The notes: generated by a model not told the origin, from the letters alone. Shown: positions 9,134 through 18,928, counted from the stretch's first letter. The stretch: DNA of 64,000 nt from Nitrosovibrio tenuis (GCF_900109785.1 NZ_FOBH01000001.1:124001-188000), one strand, 5' to 3'. Numbers and translations are program-made.

Positions 9134-11365
9134 ATGAACGAGCGTTCATACCCATATTCAGAAGCGCCCGCAGTCGTTTCTTCGCCGATCTCGCCCGCCG
9201 CCCAGAGTAAACAGGGTGGGCCTTCCTGGCTTGAAATACTGACCCCCATATTTTCCCCGGGCGAAGTTGAGGTATTCGCGCAAGCGCTCGACTTCTGTCT
9301 TCCCCTGTATGCAGGCGAACACTTGCCCACTGGCGAGCCGATTGCTCAGCATGTGCACGGCGTGGTGTCGATACTTGCGTCTTTGCGGGTAGATATCGAT
9401 ACCTTATTGGCGGGCGTCCTTTGTGTGGTGCCGGATTATATGGATGAATACAAGGAAGCGCTTCGGGGGTCGTTCAATCCCACTGTAGCTCATCTGGTCG
9501 AAGGCGTTGCCCGCATGGGTCGTATCCAGACAATGAGCGCAAGAGGTGGCGGCGCCGTCGGAGATCGCGCACAGGTCGAGGCGTTACGAAAAATGCTGCT
9601 GGGGATGGCGGAGGATATTCGTGTCGTTGTTATCGCGCTGGCGGAACGTGTGCAAACGATGCGGTACATTGCCGGGAATGGCATTGCGGAGCGAGCGGAG
9701 ATTGCGCATGAAACGCTGGACATATTCGCACCGCTGGCCAATCGCCTGGGGCTATGGCGAATAAAGTGGGAGCTGGAGGATTTTTCCTTTCGAATCATTG
9801 AACCTCAGCGCTACAAAAAAATCGCTGAATTGCTCGAAGAGACACGCCTCAGCAGGGAACACTATGTTGCCTCGCTGGTGGATATATTGCAGTGTGAATT
9901 GCAGCGGACGGGGATCAAGGCTGAAGTAACCGGACGCCCAAAGCACATTTACAGTATCCATAAAAAAATGACGCGCAAGGACAAAGAATTTAAAGAGATC
10001 CACGATACCCGGGCGGTGAGGATTCTTGTGGACGAGGTGAAGGACTGCTACGCCGCTTTGGGCGTGGTACACAATTTATGGATGCCCATTCCAAAAGAAT
10101 TCGATGACTACATCGCCAAGCCGAAAGGCAATGACTACCGTTCATTACACACCACTGTCACCGGTCCGGAAGGGAAAGTGGTTGAAGTGCAAATTCGCAC
10201 ACACGAGATGCACCAGCACTCAGAGATGGGCTTTGCGGCACACTGGCGCTATAAGGAGGGCGCGAAGCGTGATGCGCGGTATGAAGAAAAGATCGCATGG
10301 TTGAGGCAGATCCTGGAATGGAAAAGCGATATTGATGACGCGGGAGAACTGGCGGAACATTTCAAAACTGCATTGTTTGAGGAGTCTGTGTATGTGCTGA
10401 CTCCACAGGGCACTGTGATTGCTTTGCCCAAGGGATCCACACCGGTGGATTTCGCCTATCACGTGCACACCGATCTGGGCCATCATTGCCGAGGCGCAAA
10501 GGTCGACGATGTCATGGTTCCGCTTGACTACACGCTAAGCAACGCGCAACGGGTTGAAATCATTTCGACCCGGCAGGGCGGGCCAAGCCGGGATTGGCTC
10601 AATCCTGCTTTGGGATATCTGAAGAGTCGGCATGCTCGCTCCAAGGTTAGGCAGTGGTTCGCTCGCCAGGAGCGTGAGCAGTTGTTGGCGCAAGGCCGAG
10701 CGTTGGTGTCCAAGGAACTGCAGCGTCACGGCATGACGGCCCTTGGATTAGAGAAGCTGGCCGGCAAATTCGGTTTTACCACGCTGGATGCCTTTCTCTC
10801 CGCTGTCGGACGAGGCGATATTAATAACCGGCAGTTGGAAGCGTTTTTACGCGGCGAGACCGAACCATCGGCTCAAGCTGCGGCTTTGCCGGCGGAACGG
10901 AAGTCCGTTGCGCCACCCGGGGACGAAGGCGGCATACTGATTGTCGGCGTCGACAAGCTGCTCACAGGACTGGCAAAATGCTGCAAACCGGCGCCGCCCG
11001 ATCCCATCATTGGTTTTATCACACGGGGACGCGGCGTCACGGTTCACCGCCAAGGGTGCGCCAGTCTGGCGCGGCTCGATGAAGAAGGCGCCGAACGGCT
11101 CATTGCGGCAGACTGGGGCTTGTCGAAGGAAGGACGGTATTCAGTCGATATCGAGATCGAGGCGCTGGACAGGCAAGGATTGCTACGTGACATTTCCAAC
11201 ACGTTAGCCCGCGAAAAAATTGACGTTACCGCTACCCGGACCAGAAGCCGGGACGTTACCGCATCCCTGCAATTTACCCTCAAAATTGCTGACCTGGCCC
11301 AGTTGCAGCGCGTCCTCGGGCTGATACAAAACATTCCCGGCATCAGATCCGCGTCGCGGAAGTAG
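9134..11365 (+). CDS. relA: (p)ppGpp synthetase RelA
   Basis: A 743-residue long RelA/SpoT homolog. Order: an HD-like domain (about 60-200), the synthetase domain (about 260-370), a TGS domain (VYVLTPQGTVIALPKG, about 420) and a C-terminal zinc-finger-like and ACT region. The hydrolase HD pair is missing (VVPDY near residues 98-102 where bifunctional enzymes have HD), and the synthetase carries EFDD (322-325), the motif of monofunctional RelA rather than RFKD of SpoT. This supports an amino-acid-starvation synthetase without hydrolase activity. An AAGGAG precedes the ATG. A tandem repeat array begins on the base after the stop codon. Confidence 0.93.
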   Translation: MNERSYPYSEAPAVVSSPISPAAQSKQGGPSWLEILTPIFSPGEVEVFAQALDFCLPLYAGEHLPTGEPIAQHVHGVVSILASLRVDIDTLLAGVLCVVPDYMDEYKEALRGSFNPTVAHLVEGVARMGRIQTMSARGGGAVGDRAQVEALRKMLLGMAEDIRVVVIALAERVQTMRYIAGNGIAERAEIAHETLDIFAPLANRLGLWRIKWELEDFSFRIIEPQRYKKIAELLEETRLSREHYVASLVDILQCELQRTGIKAEVTGRPKHIYSIHKKMTRKDKEFKEIHDTRAVRILVDEVKDCYAALGVVHNLWMPIPKEFDDYIAKPKGNDYRSLHTTVTGPEGKVVEVQIRTHEMHQHSEMGFAAHWRYKEGAKRDARYEEKIAWLRQILEWKSDIDDAGELAEHFKTALFEESVYVLTPQGTVIALPKGSTPVDFAYHVHTDLGHHCRGAKVDDVMVPLDYTLSNAQRVEIISTRQGGPSRDWLNPALGYLKSRHARSKVRQWFARQEREQLLAQGRALVSKELQRHGMTALGLEKLAGKFGFTTLDAFLSAVGRGDINNRQLEAFLRGETEPSAQAAALPAERKSVAPPGDEGGILIVGVDKLLTGLAKCCKPAPPDPIIGFITRGRGVTVHRQGCASLARLDEEGAERLIAADWGLSKEGRYSVDIEIEALDRQGLLRDISNTLAREKIDVTATRTRSRDVTASLQFTLKIADLAQLQRVLGLIQNIPGIRSASRK

Positions 11366-12125
11366 GCGCCCCGGAACGTGGCACGAGGGGCCCCGCAAAG
11401 CGGGGATCGGGCAGTGGAGGGGCGCCTCGACCGTATTACACTCACTTCCAATCGCATCTTTTTGTCCTTTCGGTCGCGCCCCGGAACGTGGCACGAGGGG
11501 CTCCGCAAAGCGGGGATCGGGCAGTGGAGGGGCGCCTCGACCGTATTACACTCACTTCCAATCGCATCTTTTTGCCCTTTCGGTCGCGCCCCGGAACGTG
11601 GGACGAGGGGCCCCGCAAAGCGGGGATCGGGCAGTGGAGGGGCGCCTCGACCGTATTACACTCACTTCCAATCGCATCTTTTTGCCCTTTCGGTCGCGCC
11701 CCGGAACGTGGGACGAGGGGCCCCGCAAAGCGGGGATCGGGCAGTGGAGGGAATGCCCGACCGCCCTGTTGGGGGCGCCTGCATCCCGCTACGGGGTCGC
11801 ATCTTCCTGCCGAAGGCAACTGCTCCGCCCTGCGCGGTCGCGCCCCGGAACGTGGCACGAGGGGCCCCGCAAAGCGGGGATCGGGCAGTGGAGGGAATGC
11901 CCGACCGCCCTGTTGGGGGCGCCTGCATCCCGCTACGGGGTCGCACCTTCCTGCGGAAGGCAACTGCTCCGCCCTGCGGTCGCGCCCCGGAACGTGGGAC
12001 GAGGGGCCCCGCAAAGCGGGGATCGGGCAGTGGAGGGAATGCCCGACCGCCCTGTTGGGGGCGCCTGCATCCCGCTACGGGGTCGCACCTTCCTGCCGAA
12101 GGCAACTGTTCCGCCGTGCGCGGTC
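11366..12125. repeat. Tandem array of six GC-rich self-complementary repeats
   Basis: Six units start with GCGCCCCGGAACGTG at 11366, 11476, 11586, 11696, 11840 and 11982; unit lengths are 110, 110, 110, 144, 142 and 144 bases, and a last GCGCC at 12126 closes the array. All share a core of about 60 bases holding a CCCCGC-AAA-GCGGGG hairpin, flanked by an outer GCGCCCC / GGGGCGC inverted repeat. Units 1-3 (type A) have an AT-richer tail; units 4-6 (type B) have about 20 extra bases before the outer right arm and a different tail. Because 110 is not a multiple of three, long open frames appear in several frames on both strands; none is believed coding. Confidence 0.9.
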
Positions 12126-12415
12126 GCGCCTTAATCCGTCCCGTATCATGCTAGAGGTTCACCTTGTACGGTCGCATCCAAGGCCTTCCATGAATTACAG
12201 TAAGTTAAGCTGAACCCGATTAACGGGGCAACGGTTTTTGTGCATTCAGTAAGCCCATTTTAATATGTTTAGTTAAATCAGAGAGATAAAGCACTTCATC
12301 TTTTATATATTTGTCCTGCCTATTTCGTTTTTTCCTTTGTTATTTAAAGGCTTAGTTTTTTACAGCGCATTAATTTAAGCCTTTGTCTTATAACCGAAAA
12401 ACCCTTCTTGTTTCC

Positions 12416-12444
12416 TTGACTTTGCCATTTTTTTTAACTACAGT
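12416..12444 (+). promoter_or_regulatory. Candidate sigma-70 promoter of the dcw cluster
   Basis: TTGACT at 12416-12421 is separated by 17 bases from TACAGT at 12439-12444. The -35 hexamer matches the consensus at five positions and the -10 at four. The -10 overlaps the first MraZ box, so bound MraZ would block RNA polymerase, consistent with autorepression. Position and overlap make it the best promoter candidate for mraZ and the downstream cluster. Confidence 0.6.
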
Positions 12445-12467
12445 GGTAAAAAGTGGGTAAAAGTGGA
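12443..12467 (+). promoter_or_regulatory. Triple MraZ-binding repeat (operator)
   Basis: GTGGT, GTGGG and GTGGA occur at 12443, 12453 and 12463, exactly 10 bases apart on one face of the helix and separated by A-rich spacers. Direct GTGG-type repeats with 10-base periodicity upstream of mraZ are the known operator of MraZ, which represses its own operon in E. coli. The site lies 41 bases before the mraZ start. Confidence 0.8.
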
Positions 12468-12507
12468 AGAGTTAGGCATCTTCGTCTACGGCAACAAAGG
12501 GGATACG

Positions 12508-12951
12508 ATGTTTCGCGGTGGTACGCCTATAAGTCTGGACAATAAAGGTAGACTCGCGGTGCCCGCAAAATACCGAGACGGCTTGATATCCCTTTGCGCC
12601 GGTCATTTGGTCATTACCGCCGATCCTTCCAAGTGTTTATTGGTATATCCCCAGCCTATATGGGAGCCGATCGAGCAAAAGCTCAACAGCCTCTCCAGCT
12701 TCAATCCACAAACCCGGAGTCTGCAACGCCTTCTCATTGGCAATGCCTGTGATGTGGAAATGGATGGCGCTGGCCGCATTCTGGTACCCCCGCCTTTGCG
12801 CCAGTTTGCCGGTTTGAGCAAGGAGGTGGTGCTGGTGGGGCAGGGTGCAAAATTCGAGTTGTGGGATGACGAAAAGTGGAATCTTCAAATGGAAAATGCG
12901 CTGGCGTTCAAAGATGGAATTCCACTCGAACTCGACGGTTTTTCATTGTGA
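12508..12951 (+). CDS. mraZ: Transcriptional regulator MraZ
   Basis: First gene of the dcw cluster. The protein starts [20 protein letters not shown] and has the two AbrB-like DNA-binding folds of the family, each with a [18 protein letters not shown] motif (about 12-20 and 95-103). I choose the ATG at 12508, preceded by AAAGGGG, giving the usual size of 147 residues; a longer in-frame start at 12463 lies inside the operator and is rejected. It probably binds the GTGG repeats upstream. Confidence 0.93.
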   Translation: MFRGGTPISLDNKGRLAVPAKYRDGLISLCAGHLVITADPSKCLLVYPQPIWEPIEQKLNSLSSFNPQTRSLQRLLIGNACDVEMDGAGRILVPPPLRQFAGLSKEVVLVGQGAKFELWDDEKWNLQMENALAFKDGIPLELDGFSL

Positions 12952-12952
12952 T

Positions 12953-13903
12953 GTGGTGGGCTCGGACGCGCACACCACGGTTTTACTCCAGGAAGCGGTG
13001 GATGCGCTGGCCGTCAAGCCGGGCGGTACATATGTAGATGGCACATTTGGCCGTGGGGGACACAGCAGGCTGATATTGGAGCGACTCGAAAAAACAGGCA
13101 GACTGATCGCATTGGATAGGGATCCGGCTGCTTTGGCTGTGGCGCAAGCGATCGACGACCGGAGGTTTAGCGTATCGCACAACAGTTTTTCGAAAATACA
13201 GGAGGTTCTGGGGCAATTCCATGTAGATCGGGTAGACGGGATATTGCTGGATTTGGGGGTATCGTCGCCACAACTGGAAGACGCATCGCGTGGCTTCAGC
13301 TTCCGCCTTGATGGTTTGCTCGACATGCGCATGGACATGAGCCAGGGCCAAACGGCGGCTGAATGGCTGGCTTCCGCTTCAGAAGCTCATTTGGAAGAGG
13401 TGTTGCGAAACTATGGCGAGGAGCGGTTTGCTAAACAGATTGCAAGGGCGATTGTTGCGGCTAGAGCGCGGCAACCCATGGTCACCACGCATCAGCTCGC
13501 TACGCTCGTGGCAACGATTGTGCATGCGCGCGGGCGGGAAAACAAGCAGAACCCAGCGACGCGAACTTTTCAGGCCATACGGATTTATCTCAATCAGGAG
13601 CTTGAAAATTTATCGCTAGCCCTGCCGCAATGCGTGCAGATGCTGAACCCGGGCGGACGGCTTGTCGTTATCAGCTTTCACTCATTGGAGGATCGAATAG
13701 TGAAACGCTTTATGCGTCAATTGGCGAGTTCTGACGGCATGCCCAGGAAGCTGCCTTTGCGGGCAAACGAGGTGCGGCTTTTGAGCCGCCAAACATTGCG
13801 CCTGGTGGGTAAGGCAATCCGTCCTGGTGCGAACGAGGTTGAAAGCAACCCGCGGGCCAGGAGTGCGGTCATGCGGGTGGCGGAACGGATTAACAGAACA
13901 TAG
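12953..13903 (+). CDS. rsmH: 16S rRNA (cytosine(1402)-N(4))-methyltransferase RsmH
   Basis: SAM-dependent enzyme that modifies C1402 in the ribosomal decoding centre; also called MraW. Visible motifs are [13 protein letters not shown] near the N-terminus, [14 protein letters not shown] (SAM motif I), [20 protein letters not shown], and [16 protein letters not shown] near the C-terminus. From a GTG at 12953, one base after the mraZ stop codon, the product is 316 residues, the family norm. GTG 12956 or an ATG at 12914 inside mraZ are alternatives because no strong ribosome site decides. Confidence 0.93.
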   Translation: MVGSDAHTTVLLQEAVDALAVKPGGTYVDGTFGRGGHSRLILERLEKTGRLIALDRDPAALAVAQAIDDRRFSVSHNSFSKIQEVLGQFHVDRVDGILLDLGVSSPQLEDASRGFSFRLDGLLDMRMDMSQGQTAAEWLASASEAHLEEVLRNYGEERFAKQIARAIVAARARQPMVTTHQLATLVATIVHARGRENKQNPATRTFQAIRIYLNQELENLSLALPQCVQMLNPGGRLVVISFHSLEDRIVKRFMRQLASSDGMPRKLPLRANEVRLLSRQTLRLVGKAIRPGANEVESNPRARSAVMRVAERINRT

Positions 13904-13960
13904 ACGATATAGCGCATAGCGAATGGCCATGCAGCGTATCCGGCTAATGGGAACACTGAT

Positions 13961-14263
13961 GTGATCAGGATAAATATTCTGTTGACCTTACTTCTCATCG
14001 CCTGCGCGCTGAGTATTGTATCTTCGCAGCACAAGGCACGTCGGCTTTTTGTGGAGCTGGAAAAAGAGCAGGGGCTGGCGAGACAGCTGGCAGTTGAATG
14101 GGGCCAACTGCAACTTGAACAGAGTACTTGGGCAATGCCTACACGGATAGAAAAAATCGCTGTAAACCAGTTCCATATGCGGGTACCGGATGCATCGCGC
14201 ATTCAGACCATCCCATTGGCAAATTCCAGCGCGGCCGTTTCGGTGGAAGTGCAAAAACCATGA
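13961..14263 (+). CDS. ftsL: Cell division protein FtsL
   Basis: A 100-residue bitopic protein of the FtsQLB complex. A single membrane segment (about residues 4-21) is followed by a leucine-zipper-like coiled coil (about 25-60). It starts at GTG 13961 and its TGA overlaps the ftsI ATG by two bases. FtsL proteins are poorly conserved; identity rests on size, topology and position between rsmH and ftsI. Confidence 0.9.
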   Translation: MIRINILLTLLLIACALSIVSSQHKARRLFVELEKEQGLARQLAVEWGQLQLEQSTWAMPTRIEKIAVNQFHMRVPDASRIQTIPLANSSAAVSVEVQKP

Positions 14264-15996
14264 CGTCCAGCCGGTTACCTTATATCGCGCTGCCTGCTGG
14301 ACGTTCCAGGCTATTGGTAGCGTTATTGCTGCTGGGGCTAGCCGGGTTAGCGGGGCGTGCCGCCTATTTGCAGGGAATGCATAACGGATTCCTGCAACAG
14401 AAGGGCGAGTCGCGTCACAGCCGGGTAATTGAAATGAGCGCTCACCGTGGAATGATTACGGATCGCCACGGTGAGCCGCTCGCTATCAGTACACCGGTCG
14501 AGTCGGTGTGGTCAAGTCCGCAAGACGTGAATGCAACACCCGAGCAATTAAAAAAATTGGCGAGCCTGATCGGAACTGATATCGAAGAAGTTCGTAAGCG
14601 CCTTGATGGATCACAGCGTGGACCCGGGCGTGATTTTGTATATCTCAAGAGGCATTTGCCGCCCGATGTGGCGGCCAAGGTGGTCGAACTCAACATTCCG
14701 GGCATATTTCTTAAACGGGAGTATCGGCGGTACTATCCCGCAGGCGAGCTGACGGCTCATATGCTTGGCTTTACGGATGTGGATGACAATGGCCAGGAAG
14801 GGATCGAACTCGCCTGGCAGGATGATCTTGCCGGTCAACCAGGGAGTCGGCGTGTAATAAAGGACCGCAAGGGGCGTATTGTCGAGGATGTGGAAAACAT
14901 CCGGCCACCGAGGTCCGGGCGAAACGTCGCCTTGTCAATAGACAGCAAGATTCAGTATCTCGCCTATCGTGAGTTGAAGCAGGCAGTGGAGGCCAACAAA
15001 GCCAAGGCCGGTGGAATCGTGGTGCTCGACGCACAGACAGGCGAGGTCATGGCGCTCGTCAATTTGCCCGCGTACAACCCCAACAATCGCGTGGGAATGA
15101 AGGGCAGCCGATTCCGTAACAGAGCGCTGACCGATGTATTCGAGCCGGGATCAACACTGAAACCATTTACGATAGCAGCCGCGCTGGAAGCGGGCGGAAT
15201 AAAACCCGACACCGTATTCCAGACGGCGCCCGGCACATTTTCCATAGGGAAAGCAACGATACGCGATGCGCATAAGGAAGATGCGCTTACGGTGGCGCAA
15301 GTGATCCAGAAATCGAGCAATATCGGCTCCGCGAAGATTGCGCTATCACTGCCACCCCAAGCATTATGGGAAATGCTGAGTGACGCGGGGTTTGGCGCGC
15401 CAACCGGTACTGGTTTTCCGGGAGAAGTCAGCGGCAAGCTCCGCCCCTACCGTACCTGGCGCCCTATCGAACAGGCAACAATGTCATATGGACACGGCAT
15501 TTCGGTGAGTCTGCTGCAGTTGGCGCGCGCCTATACCTTATTCTCCTCCGCGGGCGAGTTGAAGCCGGTGTCACTGTTGAGGCTTGACACGCCGATGGAG
15601 GGCAAGCGCGTATTGTCGCGGGATACCGCCCACGCCGTGAGTGAGATGCTGGAAATGGTGGCGCAACCGGGGGGAACCGCGCCACAAGCGCGCATCGACG
15701 GTTACCGGGTAGCAGGCAAGACGGGCACCGCTCACAAGCCGGAAGGTAACGGTTATGCGAAAAACCGTTACCTTTCCACATTTGTTGGTTACGCGCCGGC
15801 TTCCAGCCCACGCTTCGTCATCGCGGTGATGCTGGATGAGCCATCCGCGGGAAAATACTTTGGCGGTGCGGTTGCGGCACCGGTATTCAACCGAGTGATG
15901 GCTGGCGCCCTACGCATACGTAACGTGCCGCACGATGCCCCGTCCACCAGCGTGATGTCGATTACAGCAGCTCTCCCTTTGAAGGGCGATGTATGA
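14260..15996 (+). CDS. ftsI: Septal peptidoglycan transpeptidase FtsI (PBP3)
   Basis: A 578-residue class B penicillin-binding protein that cross-links septal peptidoglycan with FtsW. One membrane anchor (about residues 17-37), a pedestal domain beginning at the SAHRGMITDRHGEPLA motif, and a transpeptidase domain with the catalytic S298xxK301 (GSTLKPF), S352-S-N354 and K487-T-G489 motifs are all present. The ATG at 14260 overlaps the ftsL stop as ATGA; an upstream extension in the same frame lies wholly inside ftsL and is rejected. Confidence 0.96.
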   Translation: MTSSRLPYIALPAGRSRLLVALLLLGLAGLAGRAAYLQGMHNGFLQQKGESRHSRVIEMSAHRGMITDRHGEPLAISTPVESVWSSPQDVNATPEQLKKLASLIGTDIEEVRKRLDGSQRGPGRDFVYLKRHLPPDVAAKVVELNIPGIFLKREYRRYYPAGELTAHMLGFTDVDDNGQEGIELAWQDDLAGQPGSRRVIKDRKGRIVEDVENIRPPRSGRNVALSIDSKIQYLAYRELKQAVEANKAKAGGIVVLDAQTGEVMALVNLPAYNPNNRVGMKGSRFRNRALTDVFEPGSTLKPFTIAAALEAGGIKPDTVFQTAPGTFSIGKATIRDAHKEDALTVAQVIQKSSNIGSAKIALSLPPQALWEMLSDAGFGAPTGTGFPGEVSGKLRPYRTWRPIEQATMSYGHGISVSLLQLARAYTLFSSAGELKPVSLLRLDTPMEGKRVLSRDTAHAVSEMLEMVAQPGGTAPQARIDGYRVAGKTGTAHKPEGNGYAKNRYLSTFVGYAPASSPRFVIAVMLDEPSAGKYFGGAVAAPVFNRVMAGALRIRNVPHDAPSTSVMSITAALPLKGDV

Positions 15997-17549
15997 GTGC
16001 AAGATCTGACATTGGGAATTCAAAATTGCCGGCTTATCCGGCGTTTGACTTTCGTGTGCTCGACAATCTGGGGGTCAGGATTACAAACATTGTTGCCGAC
16101 AGCCGCATGGTGACGACCGGGGATACTTTTCTGGCTTACGGCGGGGAAAAGTCCGACGGCCGCAACTTCATCCCTCAGGCCATCGCAGCCGGAGCCAACG
16201 GGATATTATGGGACCCTCGTGGTTTCCCATGGGACTCCGCATGGCGTGTGCCAAACTTGCCGATAGCCAGACTGCGCGCCAAAGCGGGCGTCATTGCCGA
16301 TCATGTGTATGGTCATCCATCGCAGAAGCTATGGCTCATCGGTATTACCGGAACGAACGGAAAAACTTCCTGTAGTCACTGGATAGCGCAAGCCATGACT
16401 GCACTGGGCAGAAAAACCGCGATTATCGGCACCCTCGGTATTGGCTTTCCTGGTGAGCTCGCATCAACCGCCAGCACGACGCCTGATGCAGTGCTATTAC
16501 AGCGGAAACTGGCGGAGTTGTTTCGGCTCGGGGCGTGCGGCGCGGCGATGGAAGTCTCTTCACACGGGATCGTGCAAGAGCGCATTAATGGCACAACGTT
16601 CTCGGTCGCGCTGCTCACGAACCTGTCGCGCGATCATCTCGATTATCATGGCAGCATGGAGACATATGCCGCTGCCAAGGCACGGCTGTTCCGTTGGCCG
16701 GGGCTCAAGCATGCGGTTCTGAATCTTGATGACGCGTTTGGGGCTGGCTTGTTGAAGCAAATCGAAGGCGCGGATGCAAGCATAATTGGATACGGATTTG
16801 CAGAATTGCGTGACCGAATGCTCGGTTATGAAAAATTCAAGGTGATGCGCGGGCGGAATCTCAAGTCAAGTTCCCAAGGTGTTTCATTTGATGCCGAATT
16901 TGAATCTGAACATTTCAAAGTTGAATCCAAGGTAATAGGCAGATTCAACGCATCGAATTTGCTGGGGGTGCTGGCTACTTTGGTGGCCAGCGGCGTCAGG
17001 TTGGCGGATGCTGTACAAGTTCTGCATGAGCTAACGCCTGTGCCGGGGAGAATGGAGCAACTAGGAGCAGGCGACCTGCCTCTCATCGTGATCGATTACG
17101 CGCACACGCCGGACGCTCTGGAAAAAGTACTGGCTACGGCGCGCGAAATTCTTCATGGTGGTTCTCAGGCGGGAGAAGCGGGAGACCGGAATTCAAGGCT
17201 CATCTGCGTGTTTGGTTGCGGGGGAGAACGCGATCAGGGCAAGCGGCCGATCATGGGCGCCGTAGCGACCAGACTGGCTGACGAAGTCATCATCACCAGC
17301 GACAATCCCAGGAAGGAAGACCCGAACGTCATTATCAGTGAGATCGCGGCAGGCGCCGGTGTCAACCATGTTATCGAGGAAGATCGTGCGGCGGCAATTT
17401 GCCGGGCAATTCAGGATGCGCGTAAAGGTGATGCGATTGTAATTGCAGGGAAGGGGCATGAAGCCTACCAGGAAATAGATGGGCAGAAGCGCCCATTCAG
17501 TGATCGGGACGTGGCCCGGCGGGCACTCATGGCGAGGATACCGGCATAA
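15993..17549 (+). CDS. murE: UDP-MurNAc-L-Ala-D-Glu:meso-diaminopimelate ligase MurE
   Basis: A 518-residue cytoplasmic ligase adding the third residue of the stem peptide. The ATP-binding loop is GITGTNGKTS (about 115-124) and the DNPR motif in SDNPRKEDP (about 437) recognises meso-diaminopimelate rather than lysine, so the wall is of the DAP type. The start codon overlaps the ftsI stop by four bases. The protein is a little longer than the usual 490-500 residues. Confidence 0.96.
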   Translation: MSARSDIGNSKLPAYPAFDFRVLDNLGVRITNIVADSRMVTTGDTFLAYGGEKSDGRNFIPQAIAAGANGILWDPRGFPWDSAWRVPNLPIARLRAKAGVIADHVYGHPSQKLWLIGITGTNGKTSCSHWIAQAMTALGRKTAIIGTLGIGFPGELASTASTTPDAVLLQRKLAELFRLGACGAAMEVSSHGIVQERINGTTFSVALLTNLSRDHLDYHGSMETYAAAKARLFRWPGLKHAVLNLDDAFGAGLLKQIEGADASIIGYGFAELRDRMLGYEKFKVMRGRNLKSSSQGVSFDAEFESEHFKVESKVIGRFNASNLLGVLATLVASGVRLADAVQVLHELTPVPGRMEQLGAGDLPLIVIDYAHTPDALEKVLATAREILHGGSQAGEAGDRNSRLICVFGCGGERDQGKRPIMGAVATRLADEVIITSDNPRKEDPNVIISEIAAGAGVNHVIEEDRAAAICRAIQDARKGDAIVIAGKGHEAYQEIDGQKRPFSDRDVARRALMARIPA

Positions 17550-17551
17550 CT

Positions 17552-18928
17552 ATGATGAGCGTGCAGGACGCGGCTCGTGCCGTGCATGGTAAATGGTCCG
17601 GCGACGACGTGTACTTTACCGGCGTCAGCACGGATAGCCGCACGGTGGGGCACGACGATCTATTCATTGCGTTGATTGGAGATACATTCGACGGGCATGA
17701 TTTTATTGCCGAGGTGAAAGAAAAGGGCGCTGTCGCGGCGATGGTATGTCATGAATTCCAGGCCCGGGTATCCGAGCCACGGCTTCCTCTGATAGAAGTC
17801 GAGAATACCCGCCTGGGATTGGGGCAACTGGCTGCATATTGGCGCGGCCAGTTCAATATTCCGATGGTTGCGGTGACGGGCAGTAATGGCAAGACCACGG
17901 TGAAAGAGATGATCGCCTGTATTTTGCGGCACGCGGCCGGCACGACGGCGCAGGCCGGCGGCCCGGATAAGGTACTCGCGACGGAAGGCAATCTCAACAA
18001 CGATATCGGCATGCCACTCATGCTATTGCGATTGCGCGAACGGCATTGCTATGCGGTCATAGAGATGGGCATGAATCATGCCGGCGAAATCTCTTATTTA
18101 ACAAGGCTGGCGAAGCCGGATGTCGCGCTGATTACCAATGCAGGGGCGGCGCACGTCGAGGGCCTGGTTTCGGTAGAAGCGGTGGCTCGTGCCAAGGGCG
18201 AGATTTTTGAAGGGCTTGACGCATGCGGGACAGCCGTCCTCAATGCCGACGATTTCCATGCTCCGCTATGGCGCAAGCTGGCCGGCAACAGAAAAATAGT
18301 GGAGTTTGGTATTGAAGGGTTTCCAGACGTGAGCGCTCGCTATCAGCTCGATTTTTTCAGCACCAGGATGACATTGATATTACCGGACGAGGCCCAGGAC
18401 GTGGTGCTCCAGGTCCCAGGCGAGCATAACGTACGCAATGCCCTGGCTGCAGCAGCGGCGTCAGTCGCCTTGGGAGTCGGGGTAAAAGCGATCGTGTCGG
18501 GATTGAGCGCGTTTAGCGGCGTCAAGGGACGTATGCAGAAAAAACAGGGTTTGCACGGTGCAACGGTGATAGACGACAGTTATAACGCCAATCCTGAGTC
18601 GGTAAGAGCAGCATTGTCCGTGCTGGCAAGAGCCCGCGGCAAAAAAATCCTGATACTTGGCGACATGGGTGAGCTGGGCGATGGCGCCAGAGTTTTTCAT
18701 GAGCGCATCGGTGTGGAAAGCCGTCTCGCCGCCATTGATAAATTATTTACGCTGGGCGAATTGAGTGCTTATGCCGCATCAAGTTTTGGTGCGGGCGCCC
18801 GGCATTTCGAGAGAATGGAGGAATTGCTGCCCGAAGTGCAAGAGTTGCTGGCTCCCGACGTCACGTTGCTGATAAAAGGATCGCGTTTCATGAAGATGGA
18901 GCGGGTGGTCAAGAGTATCGAATCATGA
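17552..18928 (+). CDS. murF: UDP-MurNAc-tripeptide:D-Ala-D-Ala ligase MurF
   Basis: A 458-residue ligase that adds the D-alanyl-D-alanine dipeptide, completing the UDP-MurNAc pentapeptide. It has the Mur N-terminal substrate domain with STDSRT, the ATP loop [11 protein letters not shown] (about 109-119), EMGMNHAGEI, and the C-terminal DDSYNANPES motif. It starts two bases after the murE stop. Length is normal. Confidence 0.96.
   Translation: MMSVQDAARAVHGKWSGDDVYFTGVSTDSRTVGHDDLFIALIGDTFDGHDFIAEVKEKGAVAAMVCHEFQARVSEPRLPLIEVENTRLGLGQLAAYWRGQFNIPMVAVTGSNGKTTVKEMIACILRHAAGTTAQAGGPDKVLATEGNLNNDIGMPLMLLRLRERHCYAVIEMGMNHAGEISYLTRLAKPDVALITNAGAAHVEGLVSVEAVARAKGEIFEGLDACGTAVLNADDFHAPLWRKLAGNRKIVEFGIEGFPDVSARYQLDFFSTRMTLILPDEAQDVVLQVPGEHNVRNALAAAAASVALGVGVKAIVSGLSAFSGVKGRMQKKQGLHGATVIDDSYNANPESVRAALSVLARARGKKILILGDMGELGDGARVFHERIGVESRLAAIDKLFTLGELSAYAASSFGAGARHFERMEELLPEVQELLAPDVTLLIKGSRFMKMERVVKSIES

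Larger units (their letters stand above)
12126..12507. other. AT-rich leader between the repeat array and mraZ
   Basis: After the repeat array the base composition turns sharply AT-rich up to the mraZ promoter. No ORF of coding character is seen. The final hundred bases hold the promoter and MraZ boxes listed separately. Confidence 0.6.

Noticed and set aside
11366-12125. CRISPR array
   Set aside because: The units are 110-144 bp, the segments between conserved cores are themselves repeated, and no cas gene is nearby.
11378-12213. Long overlapping frames through the repeat array on both strands
   Set aside because: They arise because the GC-rich repeat lacks stop codons and the 110-base period moves through all frames; several frames are equally open and give the same peptide pieces.
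12463-12507. Longer N-terminus of MraZ
   Set aside because: The start would lie inside the third MraZ box and adds 15 residues absent from the family; the ATG at 12508 has a ribosome site.
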